Shown: piece by piece, positions 1 through 8,642 of the stretch
How the letters are laid out: each line of letters opens with the position of its first letter
Position numbering within the stretch: position 1 is the first letter of the stretch
Origin: Fermentimonas sp.
GTDB taxonomy: Bacteria > Bacteroidota > Bacteroidia > Bacteroidales > Dysgonomonadaceae
Direction of reading: 5' to 3'
Assembly: GCA_028709385.1 (NCBI GenBank)
Contig: JAQVXD010000004.1
Location: 3,157-67,156, forward strand
DNA: 64,000 nucleotides
Notes under the pieces: model-generated
What the model saw: only the letters and a program-made list of their open reading frames with translations
Told to the model about the DNA's origin: nothing
The model's database searches: none
Position numbers and translations under genes: made by a program

Positions 1-38
1 CGTGTGAATTTTAAAGTCTCTTTTGAACCCTTAGCCAT
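1..38 (-). CDS. fusA: Elongation factor G, N-terminal fragment (cut by window edge)
   Basis: The reverse strand opens an ATG at 38 and reads MAKGSKETLKFT followed by the first two bases of an Arg codon before the window ends. This matches the short leader that precedes the first GTP-binding motif in EF-G, the translocation GTPase of protein synthesis. The identification rests mainly on position: it lies 21 bases after rpsG in the usual rpsL-rpsG-fusA order. A purine-rich stretch (AAGAAGGT) sits upstream of the ATG. Too short to check any catalytic motif. Confidence 0.8.
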   Translation of the reverse strand, partial: MAKGSKETLKFT

Positions 39-59
39 CTTTTTTACCTTCTTGCTATG

Positions 60-536
60 TTAAAATCTAAAATGAGCAAAAGCACGGTTAGCCTCTGCCA
101 TTCTGTGAATATCTTCTTTACGTTTGAAAGCTCCACCCTGACTGTTGTAAGCATCAACTATCTCGCCGGCCAATTTATCAGCCATAGTTTTTCCTCCTCT
201 TTTGCGTGCATACAAAATGAGGTTTTTCATTGAAACTGACTCTTTTCTGTCCGATCTGATTTCTGTGGGAACCTGAAATGTTGCTCCGCCAACACGGCGT
301 GATTTCACTTCCACCTGAGGTGTTATATTATCGAGTGCCGCTTTCCATATCTCGAGAGCTGACTTCTCATCGTTGGCCAATTTTGCCTTAACTGTGTCCA
401 ATGCAGAATAAAAAATGTCGTACGAAAGACTTTTCTTTCCGTCATACATAAGGTGGTTAACAAATTTTGTTACCCTTACATCACCATATACAGGATCCGG
501 GAGGATCTGTCTTTTTTTAGGTTTAGTTTTTCTCAT
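60..536 (-). CDS. rpsG: 30S ribosomal protein S7
   Basis: S7 is a primary 16S rRNA-binding protein that nucleates the 30S head and lines the mRNA exit and E-site. The 158-residue product starts [10 protein letters not shown] and carries the family blocks [33 protein letters not shown] and the C-terminal [12 protein letters not shown]. An in-frame ORF runs 15 codons further upstream, but MRKTKPKK fits family length and the basic N-terminus, so that start was chosen. It follows rpsL on the same strand after a 120-base spacer in which I see nothing distinctive, and precedes fusA. S7 often represses its own operon by binding the leader; I could not identify such a site here with confidence. Confidence 0.97.
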   Translation of the reverse strand: MRKTKPKKRQILPDPVYGDVRVTKFVNHLMYDGKKSLSYDIFYSALDTVKAKLANDEKSALEIWKAALDNITPQVEVKSRRVGGATFQVPTEIRSDRKESVSMKNLILYARKRGGKTMADKLAGEIVDAYNSQGGAFKRKEDIHRMAEANRAFAHFRF

Positions 537-656
537 TGTTATAAAATTTTTGTTGTTTGGTTGCCTTTTATCTGTCTTCAATAGATTCCTCTGAACCTAT
601 TTACTCAACCCCCATAAGTAGCTTAATCCAAAAATATCAACAGTAATTATTTTTTA

Positions 657-1061
657 TTATTTTTTCTTCGCTGGTGTAGTTTTAGCACCTGGTTTTGGGC
701 GCTTAGTTCCATATTTGGATCTTCTTTGAGTACGACCGCTTACGCCGGCAGTATCCAAAGCTCCGCGTACTATGTGATAACGTACACCAGGAAGGTCTTT
801 TACACGACCGCCACGCACTAACACTATAGAGTGTTCCTGCAGGTTATGTCCTTCACCCGGGATGTAAGCATTCACCTCTTTGGAGTTTGTCAAACGAACA
901 CGCGCAACTTTTCTCATCGCTGAGTTTGGTTTCTTAGGTGTTGTTGTATACACTCTCACACAAACACCACGTCTTTGCGGACATGAGTCCAGCGCGCGGG
1001 ATTTGCTTTGCTCCTTCAGGGTAGTTCGCCCTGTTCTTACTAATTGTTGTATTGTTGGCAT
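657..1061 (-). CDS. rpsL: 30S ribosomal protein S12
   Basis: S12 sits at the decoding centre and controls translational accuracy. The 134-residue product has the invariant block [10 protein letters not shown] with Lys43 and the block [13 protein letters not shown] with Lys88 and Asp89. Changes at Lys43 or Lys88 are the classic streptomycin-resistance positions, and both residues are wild type here; Asp89 is the residue methylthiolated by RimO where that enzyme exists. The C-terminus is the usual Lys/Pro-rich tail. It is the first gene of the str operon in this window, with a promoter about 130 bases upstream. Confidence 0.98.
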   Translation of the reverse strand: MPTIQQLVRTGRTTLKEQSKSRALDSCPQRRGVCVRVYTTTPKKPNSAMRKVARVRLTNSKEVNAYIPGEGHNLQEHSIVLVRGGRVKDLPGVRYHIVRGALDTAGVSGRTQRRSKYGTKRPKPGAKTTPAKKK

Positions 1062-1194
1062 TTTCTACTTCCTTTTACCTGTATTATTATTTTTTAATAT
1101 TACTTTTTTACTAATATGTCAATTTACACCCAAAAGGCTTTAATAAAGCATTGATTATCATTAGATAACGATACACTTCAGGTGAAAAACGGCA

Positions 1195-1225
1195 CAAAAT
1201 TACAAAGAATCAATGGATTGTGCAA
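1195..1225 (-). promoter_or_regulatory. Bacteroidota-type promoter of the rpsL-rpsG-fusA operon
   Basis: On the minus strand TTGC (1225-1222) and TAATTTTG (1202-1195) are separated by 19 bases. TAATTTTG is an exact match to the Bacteroidota -7 element TAnnTTTG, and the spacing is typical of the -33/-7 pair. Transcription would start near 1188, giving a leader of about 125 nt before rpsL. The promoter begins only a few bases after the stop codon of the upstream gene. Confidence 0.75.
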
Positions 1226-1230
1226 GTGAT

Positions 1231-2325
1231 TTACAATGTTTTTTTGAATCGCTGTGCTAAAAGAAGGGTGTTTTTTAGGTACTCAAATTCCAACTCAAAA
1301 CATTCTGAGAATATATCGGCTCCTAAGTTATCTTCTATTTGTGCGGCAGTCCATAATTTTCCTCCTTCCAGATTCAGGCTTTTGAACTGATCCTCATCAT
1401 TAACCTCGGAGACATATAAAAAGATCAGACGCTTTGTCACATCATTTTCAAAAGTGTATTTTAACATGAAACGTATAGGTAAATCTTCGTTTCCACACTC
1501 TTTACGGAATATTTTTTTTACAGTATCGTCAATCTTATCGTTATACTGCATATATTTCTCGAAAGGATAATCCAGTTTGCCGGGATTTAAAACTCTCGTC
1601 TGATCACGTTCTTTTAAATATATTTCGCCTTTGCTCATCAGAGCAACCCTCACTACGGGATGCATAAACCTGTTTTTTAAATCAGTTGTCACTGATTTAG
1701 CCACTCTGCCCATAACCTGTCCGGTTTCCGTTACAACAGGCAGCCACTCCTCTTTATATAATTTTTGACGCAGCAGATGTAAACGAGTAGTCTCTACAAG
1801 TATAAGTCCGAGAATTATTACATTAGCCATGCTAATTATAATTGTAGTGGTAACTGCTGACGCCTCCCTGTTTCCGGTAGCATAATAAAGCAGTACAAGC
1901 ATTAGGTGAAAGGTCAGACCGTATTGCGACTGAAATGCTACTCTGAACGACTCTTTAAGCAGATTTCTCGAATTCCTGTCCCTGTCTCTGGCGACAATAG
2001 TTAATAATCTCCCTTTTGACAATCTGATAAAAATAAGAAGGATAACAAATATCACCTCAACTATAATAAACTTATTCAAAAAGGGGAGTTCCGACAAGGT
2101 GGAAAACGATAATAACAACGCCATCAAAAATGTCAGCGTCGAAACATCATAAATCAGCCGGTTACGTTTATTAACTACAATCAACCCTGTAAGCGATAAA
2201 AGCAAAGCAATACTTACTGCAATGCGCGAATTTATATAGCAAATCAGAATTGAAAAAACTAACAACGGTATTAGCCCGAACGACGGATTTCGAAATATTC
2301 TCTCTATTTTGGTTACTCCAAGCAT
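1231..2325 (-). CDS. Membrane protein with degenerate Nudix-like C-terminal domain
   Basis: The 364-residue product opens with roughly six hydrophobic segments (about residues 17-50, 60-105 and 135-180), then a soluble tail. The tail (about 195-335) has the feel of a Nudix fold: WLPVVTETGQVMGR, VVRVALMSKGEIYLKER and then a position equivalent to the Nudix box. The box reads KIFRKECGN where the consensus is REUxEExGU, so only the last Glu and the Gly remain and hydrolase activity is unlikely. Function is unknown. It lies directly upstream of the str operon on the same strand, but that operon has its own promoter. The Nudix assignment is inference from pattern and needs a profile search. Confidence 0.6.
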   Translation of the reverse strand: MLGVTKIERIFRNPSFGLIPLLVFSILICYINSRIAVSIALLLSLTGLIVVNKRNRLIYDVSTLTFLMALLLSFSTLSELPFLNKFIIVEVIFVILLIFIRLSKGRLLTIVARDRDRNSRNLLKESFRVAFQSQYGLTFHLMLVLLYYATGNREASAVTTTIIISMANVIILGLILVETTRLHLLRQKLYKEEWLPVVTETGQVMGRVAKSVTTDLKNRFMHPVVRVALMSKGEIYLKERDQTRVLNPGKLDYPFEKYMQYNDKIDDTVKKIFRKECGNEDLPIRFMLKYTFENDVTKRLIFLYVSEVNDEDQFKSLNLEGGKLWTAAQIEDNLGADIFSECFELEFEYLKNTLLLAQRFKKTL

Positions 2326-2500
2326 AAAAAATTTAATCGCGTAATCTTTAATATCTTTCTATGTTATCTAAGCGTGCAATAATAACAACAGAAGCACATT
2401 TTTGTTTAAAATGAATGCACTGTCCAAAATAGATTTGAATAAAATCGACTGTCGGAATATTTGTAAATTATATATTTACTTTATTACTCTTTGTTTGAAG

Positions 2501-4663
2501 TTATAGTTTATTCTTAAAATGATTGATTACTTTATCGTATAAGTAACGGGTTGTGTTTTCTCCGGAAATAAAATGGTTCTTGTCAGGAAAGAAAAACATG
2601 TCGAAATGTTTATTAGCACTGATCAGTGCACGTGCATACTCAATCGAGTTCTGGAAATGCACGTTATCGTCAGCGGTGCCATGTATAAGCAGAAGATTGC
2701 CCTGCAGATCACCTGCCAGAGTAATAGCCGACCCGTTAACATATCCGCTGTTATTTTGTTGCGGAGTACGCATAAACCTCTCAGTATATACAGTATCATA
2801 AAAGCGCCAGTCGGTTACCGGTGCAATTGCCACCCCTGCCTTAAATATTCCATTGCCCCTGCTCATACTCATAAGCACATTATAACCGCCGTAACTCCAT
2901 CCCCAAATACCAATCCGGTCGGCATCAATATAGGGCAATGAACCAAGGTATCGCGCTGCCGCTGCCTGGTCGTCAGACTCCTGAATACCCAGATTCATAT
3001 AAGTGCTCTTTCTGAATTCAACACCCCTGGCACCTGTTCCGCGTCCGTCAACAGAGGCAACCAGTATACCTTCATTCAGAAGGGCATAATACCATCCTGC
3101 TTCATATCTGTCGACAACCTCCTGAGAGTTTGGTCCGCTGTACTGAATCATCACAACAGGATATTTCTTTGCAGGGTTAAAATCGGCCGGTTTCAGTATC
3201 CAGCCGTTAAGTTTTGTTACGCCATCATTTGCGGTAACAGTTATCGCCTCACGCTCGGGAAATCTTGCAGCAGTAAATGCTTCACGCACGGCACGGTTAT
3301 CCTCCAAAACTCTCAGCTGCTTTCCTGAGGCATCATGCATGGTAATGACAGTAGGTGTTTTATAATCCGACCATCTGTTTATATAATACTTGCCGTTGTC
3401 ACTAAATGTAGCAGTGTTAAATCCTGATTGCTGTGACATCTTCTGCGGCTCTCCTTTATTTATGTTGATCTTATATATATTACGTCTGAGAGGCGATTCA
3501 TCAGCTGCCTGATAATAAACAGTGGCTGTCTGCGGATCAACCGCAAGCAATGCAGTTACATCAAAATCACCTTTTGTCAGCTGTTTCTGCAATGTGCCTG
3601 TTATACTATATATATATATGTGACTGTATCCGTCTCTCTCCGAAACATAGGTAAACCTGTCGTCCGTGAAATGTATCGAATTAAGCCACTCCGAATCTAT
3701 GTAGTATTTGCTTTCCTCTCTTAAGATTAACTTGGCGACTGTTGACCTGGGATTCACGAAATACATGTCAAACCTGTTCTGATCTCTGTTAAGCGTCATC
3801 ACAGCCAGCTGATCAGGTGCATTAGTAAATTTTATCCTTGGAATGTATCCGTTAGCTTCAATAGGCACATCAATATTTCTGGTTACTCGTGATTCGATAT
3901 CAAATATCTTACACTCAACTATCGCATTCACCCTCCCCGCTTTTGGATATTTAAACTTGTAATAATCCGGATATAACTTCTCTTCATAAGTCTGAAAAGT
4001 GAACTCTTCAACCTGCGACTCATCAGTACGCACGAACGCCAGTTGCCTGTTATCAGGTGAGAATTCCATCAGTCTGGTTGTACCAAACTCCTCCTCATAA
4101 ACCCAGTCTGTTGCACCGTTAATGATTTTATTAAATTCACCGTCATTAGTGATCCTCGATTCGGTATCAAAATCAAATTTTGTAAGCCAGATATCATTAT
4201 CAATAACGTATGCCACCATCCTACTATCAGGCGAAAAGGTAGGGATCATCTGTTTCGACGCCTGTTCACTCAATTTCCTAACCATGTTCCTGCGCACATC
4301 GTGATAGTAATAGTTTGCCTTGAAAGAACGGCGGTAGATCTGCTCCCGGTCACGGTAAACCAGCACCCTGTTTTCATCACCGCTCACCAGGAACCCCTGG
4401 AAGGTATCGAAGTTGCAGTTTCTTGCTGTACGTGTATTAAATAGAGTATCAACTGCTTCACCCGTAGAGTACGCAAACTTGATTACAGCTGTTCCTGCAG
4501 GGTCTGACTGGTAATAATGCATTCCGTCACTTGAAGAAACTACCGGGGATACTCCTTTTGGCGTAAACTTACCACCCAGAATATCGTAAAGATTGTAATT
4601 CTGTGCTTGTAATGTTAACAAACATATTACCGTCAATGCGGTAAGAAAAAGTCTTTTATTCAT
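2501..4663 (-). CDS. Dipeptidyl peptidase IV, S9B family, secreted
   Basis: A serine exopeptidase that removes X-Pro or X-Ala dipeptides from peptide N-termini, acting in the periplasm or at the surface. The 720-residue chain has a signal peptide (MNKRLFLTALTVICLLTLQA), an N-terminal beta-propeller with the substrate amino-end clamp DWVYEEEF (Glu190-192), and a C-terminal alpha/beta-hydrolase domain. The triad is visible: Ser590 in GWSYGGYN, Asp665 in HGTADDNVHF and His697 in DKNHFISG; the 32-residue Asp-His spacing equals that in human DPP4. Length is normal for bacterial DPP IV. It is monocistronic, with its own promoter upstream. Peptide use fits the OPT and POT peptide transporters further along. 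Confidence 0.95.
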   Translation of the reverse strand: MNKRLFLTALTVICLLTLQAQNYNLYDILGGKFTPKGVSPVVSSSDGMHYYQSDPAGTAVIKFAYSTGEAVDTLFNTRTARNCNFDTFQGFLVSGDENRVLVYRDREQIYRRSFKANYYYHDVRRNMVRKLSEQASKQMIPTFSPDSRMVAYVIDNDIWLTKFDFDTESRITNDGEFNKIINGATDWVYEEEFGTTRLMEFSPDNRQLAFVRTDESQVEEFTFQTYEEKLYPDYYKFKYPKAGRVNAIVECKIFDIESRVTRNIDVPIEANGYIPRIKFTNAPDQLAVMTLNRDQNRFDMYFVNPRSTVAKLILREESKYYIDSEWLNSIHFTDDRFTYVSERDGYSHIYIYSITGTLQKQLTKGDFDVTALLAVDPQTATVYYQAADESPLRRNIYKININKGEPQKMSQQSGFNTATFSDNGKYYINRWSDYKTPTVITMHDASGKQLRVLEDNRAVREAFTAARFPEREAITVTANDGVTKLNGWILKPADFNPAKKYPVVMIQYSGPNSQEVVDRYEAGWYYALLNEGILVASVDGRGTGARGVEFRKSTYMNLGIQESDDQAAAARYLGSLPYIDADRIGIWGWSYGGYNVLMSMSRGNGIFKAGVAIAPVTDWRFYDTVYTERFMRTPQQNNSGYVNGSAITLAGDLQGNLLLIHGTADDNVHFQNSIEYARALISANKHFDMFFFPDKNHFISGENTTRYLYDKVINHFKNKL

Positions 4664-4702
4664 TATATCATTTAGCTTTCAATGTTCTACAATTATAAAA
4701 CA

Positions 4703-4731
4703 CAAATATACTCATTATATATTAACACAAA
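4703..4731 (-). promoter_or_regulatory. Promoter of the DPP IV gene
   Basis: Reverse strand: TTTG (4731-4728), 17 bases, TATATTTG (4710-4703), an exact TAnnTTTG -7 element. The start of transcription would be near 4696, about 33 bases before the ATG. It lies in the 359-base divergent gap 4664-5022, which otherwise holds the plus-strand promoter at 4956 and no convincing gene. Confidence 0.65.
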
Positions 4732-4955
4732 AACCATAGAATACTATTATAAAAACCAATATTAGTCATTAATGGTTCTTAGCTTATAGTATAAAACACA
4801 TATTAGATATACTCTGGACGTATCTCGCCAAATGCAACATCGTATCATCCTAGTTACTTCTTCGTATCTACCTCATATTTTATTGAGGATGGCTTGGGTT
4901 ATGTCATACGAATGTTACAATTGTATGTGCAAAATGATTATCGGAATAGGAATGG

Positions 4956-4963
4956 TATCTTTG
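4956..4963 (+). promoter_or_regulatory. -7 element upstream of the 5023 lipoprotein gene
   Basis: TATCTTTG matches TAnnTTTG exactly and lies about 60 bases before the ATG at 5023. No clear -33 TTTG was found at the expected distance, so only the -7 box is supported. Confidence 0.45.
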
Positions 4964-5022
4964 GGCAAACAAAACTCAGGCGGAGTCGTTAATTATAAAC
5001 AGTCACAAAAATTAACAAAGAA

Positions 5023-6723
5023 ATGAGACAAAGGTACATTTCCGCTATAATGATATTATCCATACTAACAGCTTGTACCACAGAGCTTGACTTAAGCAAT
5101 ATGGATAAAACAATTCAACTGAACAGTGCAATTTCTATGCCTCTAGGCACAACCACGCTAACGGTTGGCGATATCTTCTCGGAAGAGTTTGGCGATCTGT
5201 TTAAAGTGGATAGCACGGAAAACAGTGTCAGCTTATATTGGTCAGATATTTTGGAATATAATGTTGAGAGTGAACTCACTAACTTCGGTCAGGGCATTCA
5301 GATGCAATCATCTTTTGCTGCTGACAGCCGACTGAAAGTGTTCCCCGATGCAGGTACATTGAGAATAAATAAAATGATGGCCGATGCAATAAATTCTGAG
5401 CTGCAAAGCGATGATAATTATATTGTAGAATATGATTATGACTTTAACAGGGAGGAGAATGGCGTTATTAACAGGCAAATCGATTCTGTTTTTGTAAACA
5501 GCCTCAAACTCAATCTTAATATCGACCTAAATAACATTGCAGGTATTTCTGCAAATAACAGCAATATCCGGATGATAGTATCCTTTCCCGGTATCCCCGA
5601 ACTGTCAGAAAAAATTATTACAATAAACTCCAATGCACATTCCGAGAGAATTCTCCTGGAAGATTTCACTCTCGTTTTTAGTGGAGGAGAAACAATAATC
5701 CCAATTTCGATCAAGTTCTCTTTTATTATACCGGAAGGTAAATTTATAACTGTAAATCCAACTTCGGACATCTCCACTACTCTACATATCAACGAAATAG
5801 ACGCGGAAAGAGTTTGGGGGTTTTTTAATACATCCGACGATCTTATCAACAGTAGCTTCGAAATAAATATCCCTGATGAAATTTACAAGAACAAAGAGCT
5901 TCAGAATTTCAAACTATTGTTTCATAACCCCACGGTAACCCTTGATATAGAAAGCAATATAGGAATACCACTTCAAGCTTCAATCGACCAACTCTCTGCC
6001 ACCGACGATAAAGGTAATCAGGTGTACGCCGATTTCAACGGTTCTCGCAACTATCTGATTAATATAGATAAACCTGCCGAAGGCACCACAAGTAGTACCC
6101 GTGCCATAATTAACAGGGAAAACGGAAGTACAAACAAAATTTTCACCATTGTTCCCGAGTTAATATCAGCAGCTATCAGGGTCAATGTGAATCATCAGGA
6201 AGCAATAAAAGATACGTACCACCACCTGTCGTTTCCACTTCAATTCAGTATACCAATTGAATATAAGCTTCCTTTCCAGCTTGATCCCGGTACAACCTAT
6301 GAGTATAACGATACCATAAAAGATGCCGATATATCAAAGATGATGGCTGAGATTGAAGGTGATAACGGCAATCTGGATATAAATGATCTGAAGGTAACAC
6401 TGAAAATTGAAAACAGTATGCCACTGAATGCAGTTGCAAAAGCAATATTCCTCGACCAAAATAACAGTATTGTTCACACAGAATCAGATATCGTAATTCC
6501 TGCACCGGAAACAGATGTTCAGGGGCGTTCGATTAATTCGGCCGAACAAACTATAGTTCTCAGTGCCGGTAATAATATAAAGGAAACCAAACAAATTATA
6601 CTAAACTTCAGCATTGAAGCCGGATCAGATACTGGCAGCATAAGCTATTTCAGATATAATGATTATATGAACATAGCTGTAGGATTGTATCTCAAAGGTT
6701 CACTTCAAACAGAATTTAATTAA
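5023..6723 (+). CDS. Hypothetical surface lipoprotein
   Basis: I do not recognise a named family. The 566-residue product has a lipoprotein signal with lipobox LTAC (Cys18) followed by acidic and polar residues, so it is expected to be lipidated and exported. The rest is rich in beta-type alternation, with repeated patterns such as strings ending in SFPG or IIPIS that suggest tandem beta-sandwich domains. There is no catalytic motif that I can see. The DUF5723 gene follows about 100 bases later on the same strand, and this lipoprotein/outer-membrane-protein pairing suggests that the two act together at the cell surface. Start chosen at the ATG giving the lipobox at the usual distance. Confidence 0.7.
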   Translation: MRQRYISAIMILSILTACTTELDLSNMDKTIQLNSAISMPLGTTTLTVGDIFSEEFGDLFKVDSTENSVSLYWSDILEYNVESELTNFGQGIQMQSSFAADSRLKVFPDAGTLRINKMMADAINSELQSDDNYIVEYDYDFNREENGVINRQIDSVFVNSLKLNLNIDLNNIAGISANNSNIRMIVSFPGIPELSEKIITINSNAHSERILLEDFTLVFSGGETIIPISIKFSFIIPEGKFITVNPTSDISTTLHINEIDAERVWGFFNTSDDLINSSFEINIPDEIYKNKELQNFKLLFHNPTVTLDIESNIGIPLQASIDQLSATDDKGNQVYADFNGSRNYLINIDKPAEGTTSSTRAIINRENGSTNKIFTIVPELISAAIRVNVNHQEAIKDTYHHLSFPLQFSIPIEYKLPFQLDPGTTYEYNDTIKDADISKMMAEIEGDNGNLDINDLKVTLKIENSMPLNAVAKAIFLDQNNSIVHTESDIVIPAPETDVQGRSINSAEQTIVLSAGNNIKETKQIILNFSIEAGSDTGSISYFRYNDYMNIAVGLYLKGSLQTEFN

Positions 6724-6792
6724 TATCATCGTATGAAACGAGCATGACAATGATTATCACACAAATACATGGTTAAAGCGAGTTCCATGAGA

Positions 6793-6800
6793 TACATTTG
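6793..6800 (+). promoter_or_regulatory. -7 element upstream of the DUF5723 gene
   Basis: TACATTTG is an exact TAnnTTTG match 21 bases before the ATG at 6822. A start near 6807 would leave a very short leader. The -33 region (around 6770) has no TTTG, so this is a candidate only; read-through from the lipoprotein gene is also possible. Confidence 0.4.
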
Positions 6801-6821
6801 AAAATAAATAATTTTAATCGC

Positions 6822-8234
6822 ATGAAAAAAATATACTTTCTGTTTTTCCTGCTCTTTATATCAACAACTACAGTTACACAACTATACTCACAAAACGGAA
6901 CACTTTATTTTATTGAAGGACTTCCCGCGAGGAGCAGGCTCAATCCGGCATTCATGCCTGACTCCAAATGGTTTCTCGAAGTACCCGTAATATCAGGCAT
7001 TCATGCCGAAGCAGGGGGTAACGCATTTTCTGTTAGCGATTTTCTCTTTAACTACAACGGAAAGACTGTTACAGCGCTTCATCCATCACAGGATGCTGAT
7101 AAATTTTACAATAAGGTGCGAAAAGTGAATTCTTTAGACACAGATATGGGAATTAATCTCCTCTCGATTGGTATAGCGGGTGACAACTACGACTACTTCT
7201 CTCTCAGTGCTGAACTAAGGGCGACAGGCAGAGCTAATATACCGCGTGACCTCTTCAAACTTGCACTATATGGCACACCAGTCGAATCAGGTAACAACAT
7301 TTTCAACCTTACAAAAACAGGCGTGGAGTCGGCCATTTTTTCTGAACTCGTTTTTGGATATTCCCGTGAGCTTAATGAAGAATTTACTGTAGGCGGAAAA
7401 CTTAAATACCTCAAGGGTTATGCATCAGCACATTCACGCAACAAAAACTTGCAGCTAAGTGCGTCTCAGGATGAATGGCTGATGGAAGGTGATGCTGAAA
7501 TTTATGGATCCATCCCTTTAGATTATCAAACAAAAGAAAACGGGAATATCGACTTCAACTCATTCTCCGGCTGGGACAACAAAAAGTATCAGAAATTGTT
7601 ACGAAGTCCTGCAGGTAACGGTTTAGCCATCGATTTGGGAGTCGTATGGAAACCCGTTGGACCCCTGACTGTTTCGGCGTCGCTTACCGATCTGGGCTTT
7701 ATTCGCTGGAAAAACAACCTGCTTATGGGATCTCTTCACGGTATTCATAGTTTCACAGGGATTGATTATCATAAAGGTGATTCCATTAACTGGGAAAGAC
7801 TGGGTAACGAGATTGAAGATGCTTTCGAATTCAGTTCTTCAGAGGGTGAGCCTTACTCGCAAAGGTTGACCGCCAATATGCATATAGGTGCCGAGTATGA
7901 GATAAATAAACAGTTGAGTCTAGGTGCCCTGTCACGTACAATGATGCACACTTCACACGTTTCACAGGAAATGACTCTGGCAGCCAATTATTACCCCATC
8001 CACTGGTTCGATGCGCATTTAACTTACTCCTTTATGAATGGTGGAGGGAACACTCTCGGTCTGGGAGCAAGATTCCGCTTCGGCCCTGTACAGGCTTACT
8101 TTTTGACCGACTACATACCTTTTAGCTACGCAAAATTAATCTATGATAACGGGCAGACAACCACCGTTCCTTTTAAAAACAAGCGAGTTAATTTTCAATT
8201 CGGAACAGTGCTTACTTTTGGAGAAAGAAAATAG
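6822..8234 (+). CDS. DUF5723 family outer-membrane protein
   Basis: The 470-residue product starts MKKIYFLFFLL, a signal peptide ending near LYSQ; a TTG eight codons upstream was rejected in favour of this ATG. The opening of the mature chain (LYFIEGLPARSRLNPAFMP) and the beta-rich remainder with many aromatic-ending strands are typical of DUF5723, a Bacteroidota family that looks like a PorV/FadL-type outer-membrane barrel. The last strand ends FGTVLTFGERK. The molecular role of the family is not established. It follows the 5023 lipoprotein gene and ends 330-400 bases before the large operon. Family assignment is by motif memory and should be checked with a profile. Confidence 0.75.
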   Translation: MKKIYFLFFLLFISTTTVTQLYSQNGTLYFIEGLPARSRLNPAFMPDSKWFLEVPVISGIHAEAGGNAFSVSDFLFNYNGKTVTALHPSQDADKFYNKVRKVNSLDTDMGINLLSIGIAGDNYDYFSLSAELRATGRANIPRDLFKLALYGTPVESGNNIFNLTKTGVESAIFSELVFGYSRELNEEFTVGGKLKYLKGYASAHSRNKNLQLSASQDEWLMEGDAEIYGSIPLDYQTKENGNIDFNSFSGWDNKKYQKLLRSPAGNGLAIDLGVVWKPVGPLTVSASLTDLGFIRWKNNLLMGSLHGIHSFTGIDYHKGDSINWERLGNEIEDAFEFSSSEGEPYSQRLTANMHIGAEYEINKQLSLGALSRTMMHTSHVSQEMTLAANYYPIHWFDAHLTYSFMNGGGNTLGLGARFRFGPVQAYFLTDYIPFSYAKLIYDNGQTTTVPFKNKRVNFQFGTVLTFGERK

Positions 8235-8642
8235 TTTGTGGTTATTTATAAATAGTTTAATGTCCTTATTTTATCATTTTTTAAATCAATTAAAATAATT
8301 TTTTGGCTTAAAATGCCGTTCACACAAAATCAATAAAAATAATTTTATATTTTTTTCGAATTAATGCAAACAAATTGATACAATTACACGTTAATTAATT
8401 TGAAACAGTAAGTTAATTAGCGCGTATTCTATTTTAACTTATTTTGTTGTTGATTTGCGACAATTGCAATTTATGAACATATTACTTTTTAATAGTTAAG
8501 GTGTAATATTTCTGAATAATCAGGAAATTCTGAATAATTAAGGTGAAATACTGCTGAAGTATTTATGTCATTTCAATATTACTTACAATTAAGTGAGAAT
8601 AATTTCGGGAGCCAGTTTATTAACTTAATAATAACCAAACAC
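8235..8642 (+). other. AT-rich leader region before the seven-gene operon
   Basis: About 400 bases without a convincing gene. The stretch is very AT-rich, with long A and T runs between 8270 and 8400. Near-matches to the -7 element occur (TTATTTTG and TTGATTTG around 8440-8457, TATTTCTG at 8507-8514), each with one mismatch, so the operon promoter cannot be fixed. The 3' part holds nested direct repeats listed separately. An in-frame ATG at 8565 could extend the first gene by 26 codons. Confidence 0.5.
8496..8562 (+). repeat. Nested direct repeats in the operon leader
   Basis: Two 25-base copies, 8496-8520 and 8538-8562, both begin TTAAGGTG and share CTGAA near their ends; 20 of 25 positions agree, with an offset of 42. 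Inside and between them TTCTGAATAAT occurs twice exactly (8510-8520 and 8528-8538), offset 18. Direct repeats of this size before a long operon are a plausible operator, but no regulator is linked to them here. Confidence 0.6.

Noticed and set aside
880-1143. 87-residue plus-strand ORF opposite rpsL
   Set aside because: It lies opposite rpsL and its leader and has no family signal; rpsL is beyond doubt.
2573-2941. 122-residue plus-strand ORF opposite DPP IV
   Set aside because: Runs opposite the catalytic domain of DPP IV, so it is a shadow.
4832-5026. 64-residue ORF before the 5023 lipoprotein gene
   Set aside because: No signal, overlaps the promoter region and the lipoprotein start; low-quality composition.
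8565-8642. 26-codon N-terminal extension of the first operon gene
   Set aside because: Possible, but it begins directly after a leader repeat and the MSLKRR start looks better; kept as an alternative, not as the call.
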